Assembly: GCA_029851415.1 (NCBI GenBank)
Contig: CM056742.1
Coordinates: forward strand, 113,214,246 to 113,278,245
Length of the DNA: 64,000 nt
Direction of reading: 5' to 3'
From: Eretmocerus hayati
Lineage: Eukaryota > Arthropoda > Insecta > Hymenoptera > Aphelinidae
The notes under the pieces are model-generated. The model saw only the letters and a list, made by a program, of their open reading frames with translations. It made no database searches and was not told the origin of the DNA. Position numbers and translations under genes: made by a program. Shown piece after piece: positions 9,759 through 22,171 of the stretch (positions are counted from its first letter, which is position 1; the number at the start of each line of letters is the position of its first letter).

Positions 9759-12532
9759 CACTGTATAAAATTTATCTCAAAACCTTCAATCACCTGGTTG
9801 AATGAAAGCCAGTCTGGTTGAATAATAACCGAATGATAACTATTATGATCATTGGATGCCGAGCCACAATTTATCCTTCCAATTGCCCGCATATCTGGTT
9901 GCCCAATACGTGAGAGGGGTGGAATATGATGGCTAGTGGTCGTGGAGCGGGGGGGGGTGGATGGATGATGGGTGGATGGATGCACTGTCAATCACAATCT
10001 AGAAAAAAATACGCTGCTAAAAGAGATTAGCAGAATGCTTTCTCTTAGCGATCAATAGTCTCAGATGATCACTCAAACTAATGATAGATTTGGAAAACTG
10101 GATAAATTCCAAAATCATGATTGAAATTCCCACCAAATAGTTTCATTTTCCTTGAGGTCCCATCCGTTTCATTCTCACCTCATACTATACCCATAGTAAC
10201 ATACAAAAATAATCGTTTATCGTTTGGTTGAGGCGGAGTTTTGATACAGTTGGTTCATAGCTAAAATGGAAAGCTTTGGGGAAATTTTCATTTTTGGAAG
10301 GAAAATTGGACTTGAATCGGGTCCAAACGTAGTTGAGTCAAATTCGGTTTCAACCGATTGGTGTAGAATACTGGAAAAGCATTTCTCTAGTTTATTGAGA
10401 GGTGGATAGATTAATGCTAGAGGGAGATCTGAGCTCGAAGAGGATTTTAGTTGAAATTTTTCCATCATGTTTCCAGTTATTTTTACAAGATTCCCTTTTA
10501 GAGGAATTCCGGTGACCACACTATGGTTTTTTTGTGCAAGATATATCGTCTGGTTGAGGCGAAATTTTCATATACTTGGTATGAAGATGATGAAAATGGA
10601 TTATTTTGAAAATTTTTGGATATTTTGAGAATGAATATAATTCTGACTGTATTGAAACGAATCCTGAAGAAATTCGGTATCAACCAATCGGTTCAGAATG
10701 AGGAAAAAGTATCAACCCAGTTTATCAAAATTTGAGTGGATTAGTTTGTGGGGGGATATGAGAAGAGTATGAATATTAAAAAACATATTTGTGTATATTT
10801 TGAGTTATTTTTTTGAGGAAGCTAGTTTAACAGATTTGGGCTATCTAAACTGAGATTTTTTCAGCAAAGTCTGTAACTTGGTTGAGAGGGAATTTTGATA
10901 CAATTGGTCCCAATATGCTCAAAATGGAGTTTTTGTTAGAATTTTTCGTTTTTTGTTAAAATTTAGGTTTATGGAGATAAAACGAAATTTTGGTATTAAC
11001 CAATCAATAGATTAAGCCAAAAAAACCATACCCTAGGTAACCTCAATTGACGAAAGATCATTTCAGAATAGTATATTATGATACAAGGGCGCAAACGGTG
11101 GTTTTCGCACTTCGAGTGACTTTTGTCGGCCCGAGCTGCAGGCGAGGGTCTAAATAGCCACGAGAAAGCGAAGACCGTTGCGCCCGAGTATCATACTATG
11201 TTTTTCGACCTTCTGTGAGCGAATGAAAAGCAAATAACAGTGTGCAAATGACTTATTTGCGCACAGACGATCAAGAAGAGATATTTCACTATGAAAGTAA
11301 ACAATTTTAGCGATTTTACCTCAAGGAACCTCTAAATCGATTTCGATTGGGAGAGGAGAGCAGCCAAAGCCCTGGCCTCATCTTCGAGTGATTCTGAACA
11401 ACTCATAAAAAAGCGAAAATCAATCAAGTGGAGTGTAGGAGAGAAAGCATGGCGCAAAAAAAAAAAAACAACAACACACACACCACTCACACAAAGGGCC
11501 GGAGAGATGAGTCCCTTGGAGGTTTTGGAGGGTTTCAGGAGAGAAAGTGTCACTCACAGTCGTTAGATTTTGGCGAAAATAACGAGATGGTTGAAGCATT
11601 TTTGTTATAAAAGGAATTTTGTTGAACGAAATATTGGACTGAGTGGAAAAATTGATCGGAAATTTGCTGGACCAAAAACGAAGCTTTTTCTTTGAAGAAA
11701 GCAATACATAGTCAAATGTTCCCTGAAACAGACTCAGTCTGTTAATTCTCGGATGCAGTTTATTTGTTGGATCTGAAAATTGAATCTGTGAATTTTATCA
11801 ATTCAAACTGTTAACTGACAGCTTTCTAAGTTGATGAGATGGCAAGTTGCTCGTCTAGAAAAAGTTTTAACCGGCTCAAGTGGTAATACTGTGGAATCCC
11901 AGGATCCAATTAATATTTTGAAAATCTTCTTCTGAAAATCAATTCCGTCCGTCATAGGATCGATTCGTAGATCGTCGGGGTAGAATTTCGGAGGTATGAT
12001 CACGGCTCTCTTGAGATACCAGTACTATTCCATGCAGCGGATTTCGTGGCGTTTTGTTTTCTCGTGCACGAAACATGGAGATTTGTATGTGGTTTGACTC
12101 ACGCAACGTGTTTTGGGTAGTGCTGAGCTATGACGAATTACCAGGAATTATTAACAATAAATTATTATGAAGCATTGCAAACTATTTTCATTGGGAAAAA
12201 TTGTCTTGCATTCTCTACCATATTTTGAGAGGAAGTGGTTTGCCTAAGCATGTCATCAAAACCCATAGTTCATCAAAACCCACAGTGTACCTATTCGACT
12301 ATATATTCATTCTCCCATCCATTCATCTATCTATCCAAATACTCCTCTATCCAAACACTCATTCATCTCACCCGTTGATCAATCCACTCACCCATCGATC
12401 CCATCCATTCACTCATTCATCCATTCTCCCATCCATACAAACATCCATCCAACACGGAATGGAATCTTTAGTTTGAAAATTCAACCAGCTGGTTGGAATG
12501 TTGGTTGAAAATTCAATCAATTATTTACAGTA
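9759..12532. mobile_element. CACTG-ended element in left palindrome arm (CACTA/EnSpm-like, non-coding)
   Basis: It begins CACTGTATAAAATTTATCTC and ends near AATTATTTACAGTA. Both ends carry sub-terminal copies of a TTCAACCAGCTGGTTGAA-type palindrome (about 9796-9826 and 12480-12518). A GGAT-type microsatellite lies inside each end (9955-9985 and, inverted, 12310-12450). CACTG termini with sub-terminal repeats fit the CACTA/EnSpm superfamily. The interior is non-coding. A second CACTG terminus at 9982 suggests a nested element. Its mirror is at about 14500-17095. Confidence 0.45.
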
Positions 12533-13059
12533 AGGCTAATTTTCGGCTAAAAACGTTCATGCAGTACTCAGATTTTGGATTCTGGGTCTTTTATCGCACT
12601 AGGGTGTTATTGTGTGACATTTCTCCTTGAACTTTGTCCGTGACGAAGTCCTCTAAAGTGGATTCGGGATGCGCTCTTGTTATTTCAGAAACATTTCTCA
12701 TTTTCAAGGACAATCCCATTACAAAAAAGAGATGCATGGCTCTGGGTCTAATCTGGGCAGAATGTCCACGAAACCTATTAAAGATAGTTGTTTTAATATT
12801 GCATTTTGAGAAAAGATTTGAGCGAACCCACTATATCGATCATCTCGACGCCAACACTAAGAGTGCATGGTACTCCAAATACATTAGATAACGAAACGTT
12901 AGGTCTGGATTGTCTCTATCTTAGGAGAAAATGATTTTCTCGTGTTTTTTTTACGTAGAAACCGAATCCGTGCTCAATTTTGCTCCTACACGTCAGGTTT
13001 TCCTTGAGTCACGAAAAACTGATCTTCTAAAGAACAATGATTTTGGGATTTTTTTCTCA

Positions 13060-13720
13060 ATTTTCAAAGTTGATGATTATTTACCGAGGGGGTACCGTTC
13101 GGTCAAAATGAATATGAATTTATATTTTCCTACGTCCTTTGACCCGCTGAACACGATCCCGTAGTCAGTTTTGAGTTACTGCATCAGGATTTTTTGCTAC
13201 AGCCAAGAAACCTTATTTTTCAGGGATTCTTGACCTTGACAAAAATCCTGATTAGGTACCTCAAAACTGGCGACGGAACCGTGTTCAGGGGTCATTTGGC
13301 GTCCGACAACCATGTTTGGATACCCCGTGCGAAGAGAAATATTTCTGCTCGTGATTTCAACACAGCAAAACTTGTTGCAAGAACAGGTTTTAAAAAAATA
13401 TTCGTGGCATTAAATTACACTTCCTACGGGTACCAAAGAAATGTTTTCCTCAATGTTTATGACAAAATTAAGAAAGTGCGAACTTGAACGTTCAATTCGG
13501 TCCATCCTAGCTCGTTCTAAGATTTTTTGGGAATTCAGTGCAGAATTGGCCTTCTTGCCAAATACTAGGTGGACTAATTAGACTAATGACTTCACGGTTT
13601 CATTGTAGGCTTTCATAACCACCAGGGTCGTGTTTAGCGGGTCAGGAATGATAGGAAAATATATCTTGATATGCGTTTTGATCAAATGGTAATCCCTCGC
13701 TGAGTAATCATCACCTTCGG
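13060..13720. repeat. inner palindrome in the spacer of the giant palindrome
   Basis: The block at 13060-13165 (GACCCGCTGAACACGATCCC near its end) is mirrored at about 13615-13720 (GGGTCGTGTTTAGCGGGTC). A second small inverted pair surrounds 13180-13250 (CATCAGGATTTTT and AAAAATCCTGATTAGG). Confidence 0.55.
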
Positions 13721-13814
13721 AAATTGGAAAAAAAATCCACAAATAGTATTTTGCAGGAAATCAGTTTTTTGTGATTAAAAAAAGAAAATCTTGACGCGTA
13801 GAACCGAAACGCGT

Positions 13815-13885
13815 AGGTCCGGGCGGGGGTTGAACCCAGACCTCCCGGGTTTCGAGCGAGGCCGTTACCGCTAGACCACAGATGT
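13815..13885 (-). repeat. tRNA-Glu-like pol III unit, copy 2
   Basis: Reads on the minus strand TGGTCTAGCGGTAACGGCC for the A box and GGGTTCAACCCCC for the B box. It sits in the extra inverted copy of the arm sequence (13800-14410) and is flanked by the AGCCCCCC hairpin at 13925. Confidence 0.5.
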
Positions 13886-14499
13886 GATCCTTTATTGTGT
13901 ACCAACTGTTACATATGTTCATCAGCCCCCCGTGGGGGGCTTGGGTTTTGATTGTTGCTAACTTAGTTTAAAACCTGCTCGATTTGCTCAAACATCTCCT
14001 CATTCTTTTCTGAATGTGAAAAACTTTCCGATGTATTTTCGGAAGAAGGCAACCGAATTTTCTCTAGCCCTCAATAATTAAGACTTCTTTTCGAAATTCT
14101 TCCCATTCATTTCTCGTTGGGGAAAAGGCATACCTGTATATCTAGCTGTTCAAAGACATCGATCCTTTCATAAAAATATCCCATTATCTTCTTCACTCCC
14201 AAAAATCCAAAATTCTCGTGAATTATCAATTCATGTATAGGAAGCAAATGAGACGCATTTACCCTTAGCACGCTGCAGTAGACTGCGGTACGAGATAGAA
14301 ACCCTGCACGCGGAAATTTCGCTTTGAAATTTGTAAGGGTTTGATGTGAAAGCAAAAGCATATTATGACATGTTATCAGCTCTAACCCAGAATCCATCCG
14401 CATTTACAATATCCGTTTGTCGGCAGGCTGTGCAGGCCCAGAATTAAAGATCTGAGTACTGCATGAAAATCTTTAGCCTAAAATTAGCCTTACTGTGAA

Positions 14500-17095
14500 G
14501 AATTGGTTGAATTTTCAACCAACATTCCAACCAGCTGGTTGAATTTTCAAACTATTGATTATATTCCGTGATGGATGGATGTTTGTATGGATGGGAGGAA
14601 GGATGAAGATGAACTATGGGTTTTGATGACATGCTTACGCAAACCACTTCCTCTCAAAATATGGTGGAGAATGCAAGACAATTTTCCCAATGAAAATAGT
14701 TTGCAATGCTTCATAATAATTTGTTGTTCATAATTTCTGGTAAATTGCTATAGCTCAGCACTACCCAAAACACGTTGCGTAAGTCAAACCACATACAAAT
14801 CTCCATGTTCCATGCACGCGGAAATAAAACGCCACGAAATGCGCTGCACGGAATAGTACTGGTATCTCAAGAGAGCCGTGGTTATACCTCCGAAATTCTA
14901 CCCCGACGATCCACGAATCGACCCCATGACGGACGGAATTAATTTTCAGATAAAGATTTTCAAAATATCAATTGAATCCTGGGATTCTACAGTATTACCA
15001 CTTGGGCCGGTTAAAACTTTTTCTAGACGAGCAACTTGCCATCTCATCAACTTAGAAAGCTGTCAGTTAACAGTTTGAATTGATAAAATTCACAGATTCA
15101 ATTTTCAGATTCAACAAATAAACTGCATCCGAGAATTAACAGACTGAGTCTGTTTCAGGGAACATTTGACTATGTATTGCTTTCTTCAAAGAGAAAGCTT
15201 TATTTTCGGTCCAGCAAATTTTTGATCAATTTTTCCACTCAATCCAATATTTTCTTCAACAAAATTCCTTTTATAACAAAAATTTTCTGACTATCTCGTT
15301 CTTCTCGCCAAAGTCTAACGATTGTAAATGACACCTCTTCTCCTAAAACCCCCCAAAACCTCCAAGGGACGCATCTCTCCGGCCCTTTGCACGTGTGTGT
15401 GTGTGTGTGTGTGTATGTATGTTGTTTCTTTTGCCGTCATGCTTTCTCTCCTACACTCCACTTTATTGATTTCCGCTTTTTTATGAGTTGTTTAGAATCA
15501 CTCAAAGATGAGGCCAGGGCTTTGGCTGCTCTCCTCTCCCAATCGAAATTGATTTAGAGGTTTCTCGAGGTAACATCGCTAAAATTGTTTACTTCCATAG
15601 TGAAATATCTCTTCTTGGTTGTCTGTACGCGAATGTGTCATTCGCTTACTGTTCGACGCTTTTCATTTGCTCACAGAAGATCAAAAAACATAGTATGATA
15701 CTCGGGCGCAACGGTTTTCGCTTTCTCGTGACTATTTAGACCCTCGCCTGTGGCTCGGGCCTAAAAAAACACTCGCATCGCGAAAACCACCGTTTGCGCC
15801 CTCGTATCATTGGTTTTTTTGGCTTAATCTATTGATTGGTAAACACCAAAATTTCGTTTTATCTCCATAAACCTAAATTTTAACAAAAAACGAAAAATTC
15901 TAACAACAACTCCATTTTGAGCATATTGGGACCAATTGTATCAAAATTCCCTCTCAACCAAGTTACAGACTTTGCTGAAAAAATCTCAGTTTAGATAGCC
16001 CAAATCTGCTAAACTAGCTTCCTCAAAAAAATAACTCAAAATATACACAAATATTTTTTTTAATATTTATACTCATCTCAAATCCCCCCCCCCCCCCACA
16101 AACTAATCCATTGAAATTTTGATAAACTACGTTGATACTTTTTCCTCATTCTGAATCGATTGGTTGATACCGAATTTCTTCAGGATTCGTTTCAATACAG
16201 TCAGAATTGAATTCATTCTCAAAAAATCCAAAAATTTTCAAAATAATCCATTTTCATCATCTTAATACCAAGTATATGAAAATTTCGCCTCAACCAGACG
16301 ATATATCGTGCACAAAAAACCCTAGTGTGGTCATCGAAATTCCTCTAAAAGGAAATCTTGTAAAAATAACTGAAAACACGATGGAAAAATTTCAACTAAA
16401 ATCCTCTTCCAGCTCAAATCTCCCTCTAAATACTAATCTATCCACCTTCTGATAAACTAGAGAAATGCTTTTCCAGTATTCTACACCAATTGGTTGAAAC
16501 CGAATTCGACTCAACTACGTTTGAACCCGATTCAAGTCCAATTTTCCTTCCAAAAATGAAAATTTCCCCAAAGCTTTCCATTTTAGCTATGAACCAACTG
16601 TATCAAAACTCCGCCTCAACCAAACGATAAACGATTGTTTTTGTATGTTACTATGGGTATAATATGAGGTGAGAATGAAACGGATTGGACCACGAGGAAA
16701 ATGAAACTATTTGGTGGGAATTTCAATCATGATTTTGGAATTTATCCAGTTTTCCAAATCTATCATTAGTTTGAGTGATCATCTGAGACTATTGATCGCT
16801 AAGAGAAAGCATTCTGCTAATCTCTTTTAGCAGCGTATTTTTTTCTTGATTGTGATTTACAGTGCATCCATCTACCCATCATCCATCCACCCCCCCCCCC
16901 CCCCCGCTCCACGACCACGAGCCATCATATTCCACCCCTCTCACGTATTGGGCAACCAGATATGCGGGCAATTGGAAGGATAGATTGTGGCTGGGCATCC
17001 AATTATCATAAAAGTTATCATTCGGTTATTATTCAACCAGACTGGCTTTCATTCAACCAGGTGATTGAAGGTTTTGAGATAAATTTTATACAGTG
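14500..17095. mobile_element. CACTG-ended element in right palindrome arm (mirror of the left copy)
   Basis: Inverted counterpart of the left-arm element. It starts near TTACTGTGAAGAATTGG and ends ATACAGTG near 17090. It has the same CCAGCTGGTTGAA-type sub-terminal motifs and a short G/C-run plus ATCC microsatellite at about 16865-16910. Another internal TTACAGTGC terminus lies at about 16857. No coding content. Confidence 0.45.
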
Positions 17096-17419
17096 TATCT
17101 ATTTTATCTAATCACGTAAAGAGTAACATTTATAGAACTTTCCAAGATCTCCGTAGAAAGTGCCTCGTCATTTTTCTGAATGATGTGTTCTTTCCGGATT
17201 ATGAAAATTTTTGTTTTGCTCCTACTCGTCAGGATTTTCTTGAGTCGCGAAAAACTGATTTTCCAAAGAACAATGATTTCGGGATTCTTTTCTCAATTTT
17301 CAAAGTTGATGATAATAAGTGTGTATCAACATGTAAAAAATGAGGTGTACATATTCTCAGAAGATACGAAAAAAAAGATAAATTGATCAATAAATCAAAA
17401 AAGCAAATTGAAAAAAAAA

Positions 17420-17490
17420 TCGGCTCTGGCGGGGATTGAACCCAGACCTCCCGGGTTTTGAGCGAGGCCGTCACCGCTAGATCACGAATG
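17420..17490 (-). repeat. tRNA-Glu-like pol III unit, copy 3
   Basis: On the minus strand the A box reads TGATCTAGCGGTGACGGCC and the B box GGGTTCAATCCCC. A run of nine T follows (plus-strand A-run at 17409-17418), suitable as a pol III terminator. The hairpin AGCCCCCGTGGGGGGCT lies upstream. Confidence 0.5.
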
Positions 17491-17570
17491 TAATGTTTTA
17501 TTGTGCACCAAATGTTACATATGTTCATCAGCCCCCGTGGGGGGCTTGGGTTTTGATTGTTGCTAACTTA

Positions 17571-18858
17571 CAAGGAGAGGACCTGCCCTTTGGATCACCA
17601 ATCCTTTCCAAATTTTTGCTACGGTTTTGTGTCACATAGAATATGAAGAATCCAGAGTAACTCCGTCAAATGGGCCTTCTGTCCAGAGCTACAAGCAAAA
17701 ATGTTAGCGTTGCCAGTATACCTATATAAGGTCAGTGTACCCAACTTGCCCCCATTAAGCCATTTTCTTAATAACTTTAGCCCATCTCCATATTTTCCAA
17801 CGTACCTTAGCTCATTTTAAAGCTTGTCTCAAGACCTCCAAAATAAGTTAAGGTACATTCAATTTGAACAAACTGGAGCCAAACTATTTTAATTCTCCCA
17901 AAAGGTGATTTTTGAGAGTTTACAAAAGTGTGTACCCAACTTGCCCTAATTAAGCCTTTTTCTTAATAACTTTGGTTGACTTCAACGATTTTCAACGTGC
18001 TTCAGTTCATTTTGAAGCTTGTTTAAAGACCTTTTAAAATGCACTAACTACGTCCAATTTGGATCAATTGAAGCCGAACTGTCGCAATTCTCCCGAAATA
18101 AATGATGGAAATCGGCGATGAAGTGTTTTTATCGCCGTGCACGTACATTTGGAGCTTTTTGGTGGTTCGAAACACTATTTCTGACCCATTCTGACGTGAT
18201 AAACACGTTCTGAGTGGTGAAAAAAGTCGTTCTGCACGCCCTTTCGAAATAAACATATGGGGGCATGTAAGGTACACTCCGATGTTGGCATCCTTGTTTA
18301 CAAATCGTCTCCGTGTTTTGCACATAAAACAACTCCATATTCAAGTCTTGCAATTTTGAAAAATGGATTTTGAAGGTCTTGAGACACGGAATCGAATGCG
18401 CTCAAGTACGTTGAGATTGGTCGAATATAAATGAAGTGCCACCAATTTTAGTGAACGCAATTTCCTCAGTGATTTCTTAGCCGTGCAAACACGAAAAATG
18501 GAAAACTCACTTTATATTTTCTGGAGAACGCAGAAATGATCCGGGGTCGACGCAAACTACTTACTCTCTCATAATTCAACATAACAAACGTGAAAGAAAA
18601 TTGCCAGGAGGCCAAGGAGTGCCCATCCCCGAGATCGGCATATGGGGGCAAGTTGGGTACAGAGGCAAGTTGGGTACACTTACCTTATATCACTTTCTAA
18701 CATGGGCCTATATGGGCAATGTTAATGCCACGGGCTGTAACTTTGAACAGAAGGCCCATTTGACGGAATTACTCCGGATTCTTCATATTCTAGGTAATAA
18801 AAAACTGTAAACAATTTTTGGACAAGATTGGTGACCCAAAGGTCTGGTCCTCTCCTTG
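17571..18858. mobile_element. family A element (CAAGGAGAGG termini, TTA duplication), 1288 bp
   Basis: It begins CAAGGAGAGGACC and ends GGTCCTCTCCTTG, with imperfect terminal inverted repeats of roughly 150 bp. TTA is duplicated at 17568-17570 and 18859-18861. The uninterrupted site, aacTTAgtttaaaacc, is present at about 13961-13975 and, inverted, at about 9278-9292, so boundaries and duplication are directly supported. It carries a complete family B element at 17729-18685. No transposase. A 3-bp TTA target fits PIF/Harbinger or CACTA-like elements. The superfamily is not decided. Confidence 0.8.
17729..18685. mobile_element. family B MITE nested in family A element, TA target, 957 bp
   Basis: The left end is TA (17727-17728) then AGGTCAGTGTACCCAACTTG. 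The right end is GGGTACACTTACCT then TA (18686-18687). The left half is homologous to window positions 1-451 in inverse orientation. It has interior sub-repeats as in the other copies and no coding content. Confidence 0.75.
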
Positions 18859-19824
18859 TTAGTTTAAAACCTCCTCAATTTGCACAAACATCTCCTCATT
18901 CTTTTGTGAATGTGAAAAACTCGGATGTGTTTTCGGAAGAAGGCAACAAAATTTTCTCTAGCCCTCAATAATTAAAACTTCTTTTCGAAATTCTTCCCAT
19001 TCATTTCTCGTTGGAGAAAAAGCATACCTGTATATCTAGCTGTTCAAAGACATTGATTCTTTTATAAAAATATCCCATTATCTTCTTTCCTCTCCAAAAT
19101 CCAAAATTCTCGTAAATTATCAATTCTTATATAAAAAACAAATGAAACGCGTTTACCCTATTATCACGCTGCAGTAGACTGCAGTACGAGATAGAAACCT
19201 CGCACGCGGAAATTTTGCTTTGAAGTTTGTAAAGAATTGATGTAAAAGCAAAAGCATATTATTACATATTATCAGCTCTAACTCAGAATCCATCCGCATT
19301 TACAACATTCCGAGTGTCGATAAACCGTAAAGCAGACCGTTTCGCGCGCGCCTCTCAGCTTGTAGGCAGCGGGGAGGGTTGATAGGGGCGAGAGACACGG
19401 TCCACCATATTGAAATCTTTTCCGTCCCAACCCTGGCTTGCACCTTCTTCTACTCCACAGCTTGGCAAAAAGCAGTTTTGATCATCAATTACTGACTGCA
19501 ATAATGGTGATCCTTGAGAAGTGAAAATCAGTAAACGTAAACTAAGGCACGCGCAACCAATTCCATCAAACGCACAATTACCAGACAGAATGGTATCCGA
19601 GAAAAAAATTGGTCAAGTTTTCCAGCACCCGAAAACTCCTTTATTTTTTTGGAAAAACCATAACATCCACAATTGATTTTCAAATGATCCCTAAACGCAC
19701 TCGAGACGCAGAATTAGTATTTTATTCACAATTATTTTGAGAGCCGGGCGCCCACGTCACGGAGCCGTTTCACAAGCATTCGGGGCCCCGCACCTATTAA
19801 CACAAGGGTCAGGCTACGAGATGC

Positions 19825-21686
19825 GTCACGGTCGTCCTGCACCAAGTCTATCCTCCGCCGACGACAGCAAGTGGGATTCTTGTTGGATATGGTTCAGGAC
19901 ATCAGTGAGATCACAACCTACTAAGAGTCAAAATCGCCACTTGGGCCGTTTTTTAAAAAAGTCGAAAAAACGTGTTTTTTCGATGTTTTTCATTTTGTTC
20001 CCCTGAAAAACTCGGAAGGAACGCATTCTATCGAAAAATATGTAGAGCAACTCTTCGTAGAACTTAAAACGATGAACAAAAAAGGTCTCCACACATTTTT
20101 CCGTATAAGACCTCCTGTTCCTGTAATAAACGTATTTTCGTCTGAAACTCGTATTTTATCTGTGATATTCCACGGTTCTGACCCCATAACTCAAAGGGAA
20201 CGCATTTTATCGAAAAATATGTGTTGTAATTTTGTGTAGATCTTTAAAAAATAAACAAAAGAGGCCTCAACACATTTTCCGATACAAGGTTTTCCGTTTC
20301 CGTAACAAACTTATTTTCGTCTGATCGTATTTTGTCTGTCATTTTCCACGGTTCTGACCCCATAACTCAAACGAAACGCATTTTATCAAGAAATGTGTGG
20401 GGTAACTTTTTGTAGATCTTTGAGAAATGAACGAAAAAGGTCTCAACACATTTCTCGATACAAGTTCCTCCGTTTCCGTAATGAAAGTACTTTTGTCTGA
20501 CCAGGAGAGGTCATCACATCCGGATCACGGATTTGGTTGAAACTTTGGAAATAGTCTTCTCTTAGTCCTAAAAGATGAAACCCAAAATTATAGACCCTAA
20601 CGCCCAAACGTTCCCGAGTTACAGCCTACAGAATTAGCATTGCAGGTATACCTAGGTGTATGATTTTTAACATGGACCCATATGGACAATGCTATTGCCT
20701 GAAGATGTAGCTCGGAAACGTTTGAGCGTTAGGGTCTATAATTTTGGGTTTCATCTTTTGGCACTAAAAGAAGACTATTTTCAAAGTTTCAGCCAAATCC
20801 GTGATCCGGATGTGATGACCTCTGCTGGTGAGACTCGTATTTTATCTGTCATTTCTCACAGTTTTGACTGTGTTACTCAAAGGAAATGCATTTTTCGGGA
20901 AAATGTTGGGATAATTTTCCCAAATTGTTCATGAATGCATAGATTAGAATGTGTTTCTTTTCTACATAACGCAACCTGTTCAAATTTCATCAGTATTTTA
21001 TACAGAAATCCAAAACTTCATCAGTTTTAACAATCCGGACTCCATAAATCCGTATGTGTGATGGACACGTTTTTTGTGTATTTTATGAAGATCTGCGAAT
21101 AGTTGACTTACATGTTTTCTGATGAAATGTATTCCCTTCGAGTTATGGGGTCGAAACCGTGAAAAATGACAGATAAAATACGATCAGACGAAAATACGTT
21201 TGTTACGGAAACGGAAGACCTTGTATCGAAAAATGTGTTGAGACCTTTTTTGTTTATTTCTTAAAGATCTACACAAAATTACTCCACATATCTTTCGATA
21301 AAATGCGTCCCCTTTGAGTTATGAGGTCAGAACCGTGGAATATGACAGATAAAATACGAGTTTCAGACGAAAATACGTTTATTACAGGAACAGGAGGTCT
21401 TATACGGAAAAATGTGTAGAAACCTTTTTTGTTCATCGTTTCAAGTTCTACGAAAAGTTGCTTCACATATTTTTCGATAAAATGCGTTCCTTTCGAGTTT
21501 TTCAGGGTGAAAAAGGGAAAAACATCGAAAAACACGTTTTTTTCGACTTTTTTAAAAAACGGCCCAAGTGGCGATTTTGACTCTTAGTAGGTTGTGATCC
21601 CACAGATATCCCGAACCATATCCAATAAGAATCCCACTTGCTGTGGTCAGCGGAGGATAGACTCGGTTTAGGACCACCGTGCGCGT
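19825..21686. repeat. palindrome of ~180-bp tandem units around a MITE
   Basis: The left arm is 19825-20500 and the right arm about 20829-21686. Outer anchors are AGTCTATCCTCCGCC and its inverse GGCGGAGGATAGACT-like sequence near 21655. Within the arms a unit containing ACTCAAAGGGAACGCATTTT recurs at about 20006, 20188 and 20365. Inverted copies lie at about 21128, 21310 and 21487. The spacing is 177-182 bp, so the foldback is an inverted satellite-like array. No coding content. Confidence 0.7.
20501..20828. mobile_element. MITE, CCAGGAGAGG termini, TGA duplication, 328 bp
   Basis: Left end CCAGGAGAGGTCATCACATC. The right end is its inverse, ending GATGACCTCTGCTGG. TGA is duplicated at 20498-20500 and 20829-20831. 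Neighbouring array units read gtcTGAaactcg, which supplies the empty site. The arms extend about 140 bp. The termini resemble family A (CAAGGAGAGG). Confidence 0.75.
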
Positions 21687-21869
21687 GTACTCACCGACAC
21701 ACATACACAATCCCAAGCTCGGCCCGGGCAAGCGTACAGCAATTGAGCAGCCGCTGCACGCCTGATTCTCGACAGTTTCAATTCTTCCGAAGGTTTCTGA
21801 ATGAAATTCTAAAGCTGGTGTACCATATTTACCGGGGCAAGATAAGTTTATTTCCTGTTCGTTGTAATA

Positions 21870-22025
21870 TTTTCTCGTTTATATACCTTCTAATCCCGTT
21901 AGATATTTTTTCCTCCCGTGCAATAAATTCTTCTTTTGTGAATTATTCCTTTCCCGTGCAAAGTATAAATATCCCGTGCATTCGCCCCAATCATCCCGTG
22001 AAATTATTTTTCTTTGGCGTGCCGA
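21870..22025. repeat. cluster of CCCGTG motifs between two palindromes
   Basis: TCCCGTGCAA-like motifs recur at irregular 20-40 bp spacing (around 21917, 21953, 21973 and 21994). The region lies in the gap between the palindromes at 19825-21686 and 22172-23786. A 209-codon plus-strand frame crosses it (21638-22267) but has no recognisable domain and runs through both palindrome arms. Confidence 0.4.
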
Positions 22026-22171
22026 AAAATCATACCTTTTTCGTATATCTCCGAACTGCACGGCGGCCACTCAAATTTTGCCCGGAAATCATAGCCAATG
22101 ATCAGGGTCTTAGTGATGCGGGTCACCAATTTGCTGAACGAATCGCACATGAGTTGATTATGTGTAAATGT

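Larger units (their letters stand above)
7945..19765. repeat. giant imperfect palindrome (left arm ~7945-12590, right arm ~14440-19765)
   Basis: The two arms match in inverted orientation over most of their length. Anchors include TTCGTGACGTGGGC at 7951 against GCCCACGTCAC near 19750. The sequence beginning CACTCGGAATGTTGTAAATG at 8830 is mirrored near 19320. CAATCACCTGGTTGAATGAA at 9789 is mirrored near 17050. The G-run-flanked segment at 9945 is mirrored at 16890. The spacer, 12590-14440, itself holds an inverted extra copy of 8840-9450 at about 13800-14410, and a smaller palindrome at 13060-13720. Differences between arms include the nested insertion at 17571-18858 (right arm) and the hairpin at 8027-8236 (left arm). 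No transposase is seen. It could be a foldback transposon, a hairpin-capped duplication or stacked insertions. Confidence 0.8.

Noticed and set aside
8848..14403. Matching 98-codon ORFs at 8848-9144 (+) and 14107-14403 (-)
   Set aside because: Their similarity comes from the inverted duplication. Composition is not protein-like and a further copy near 19000 is disrupted.
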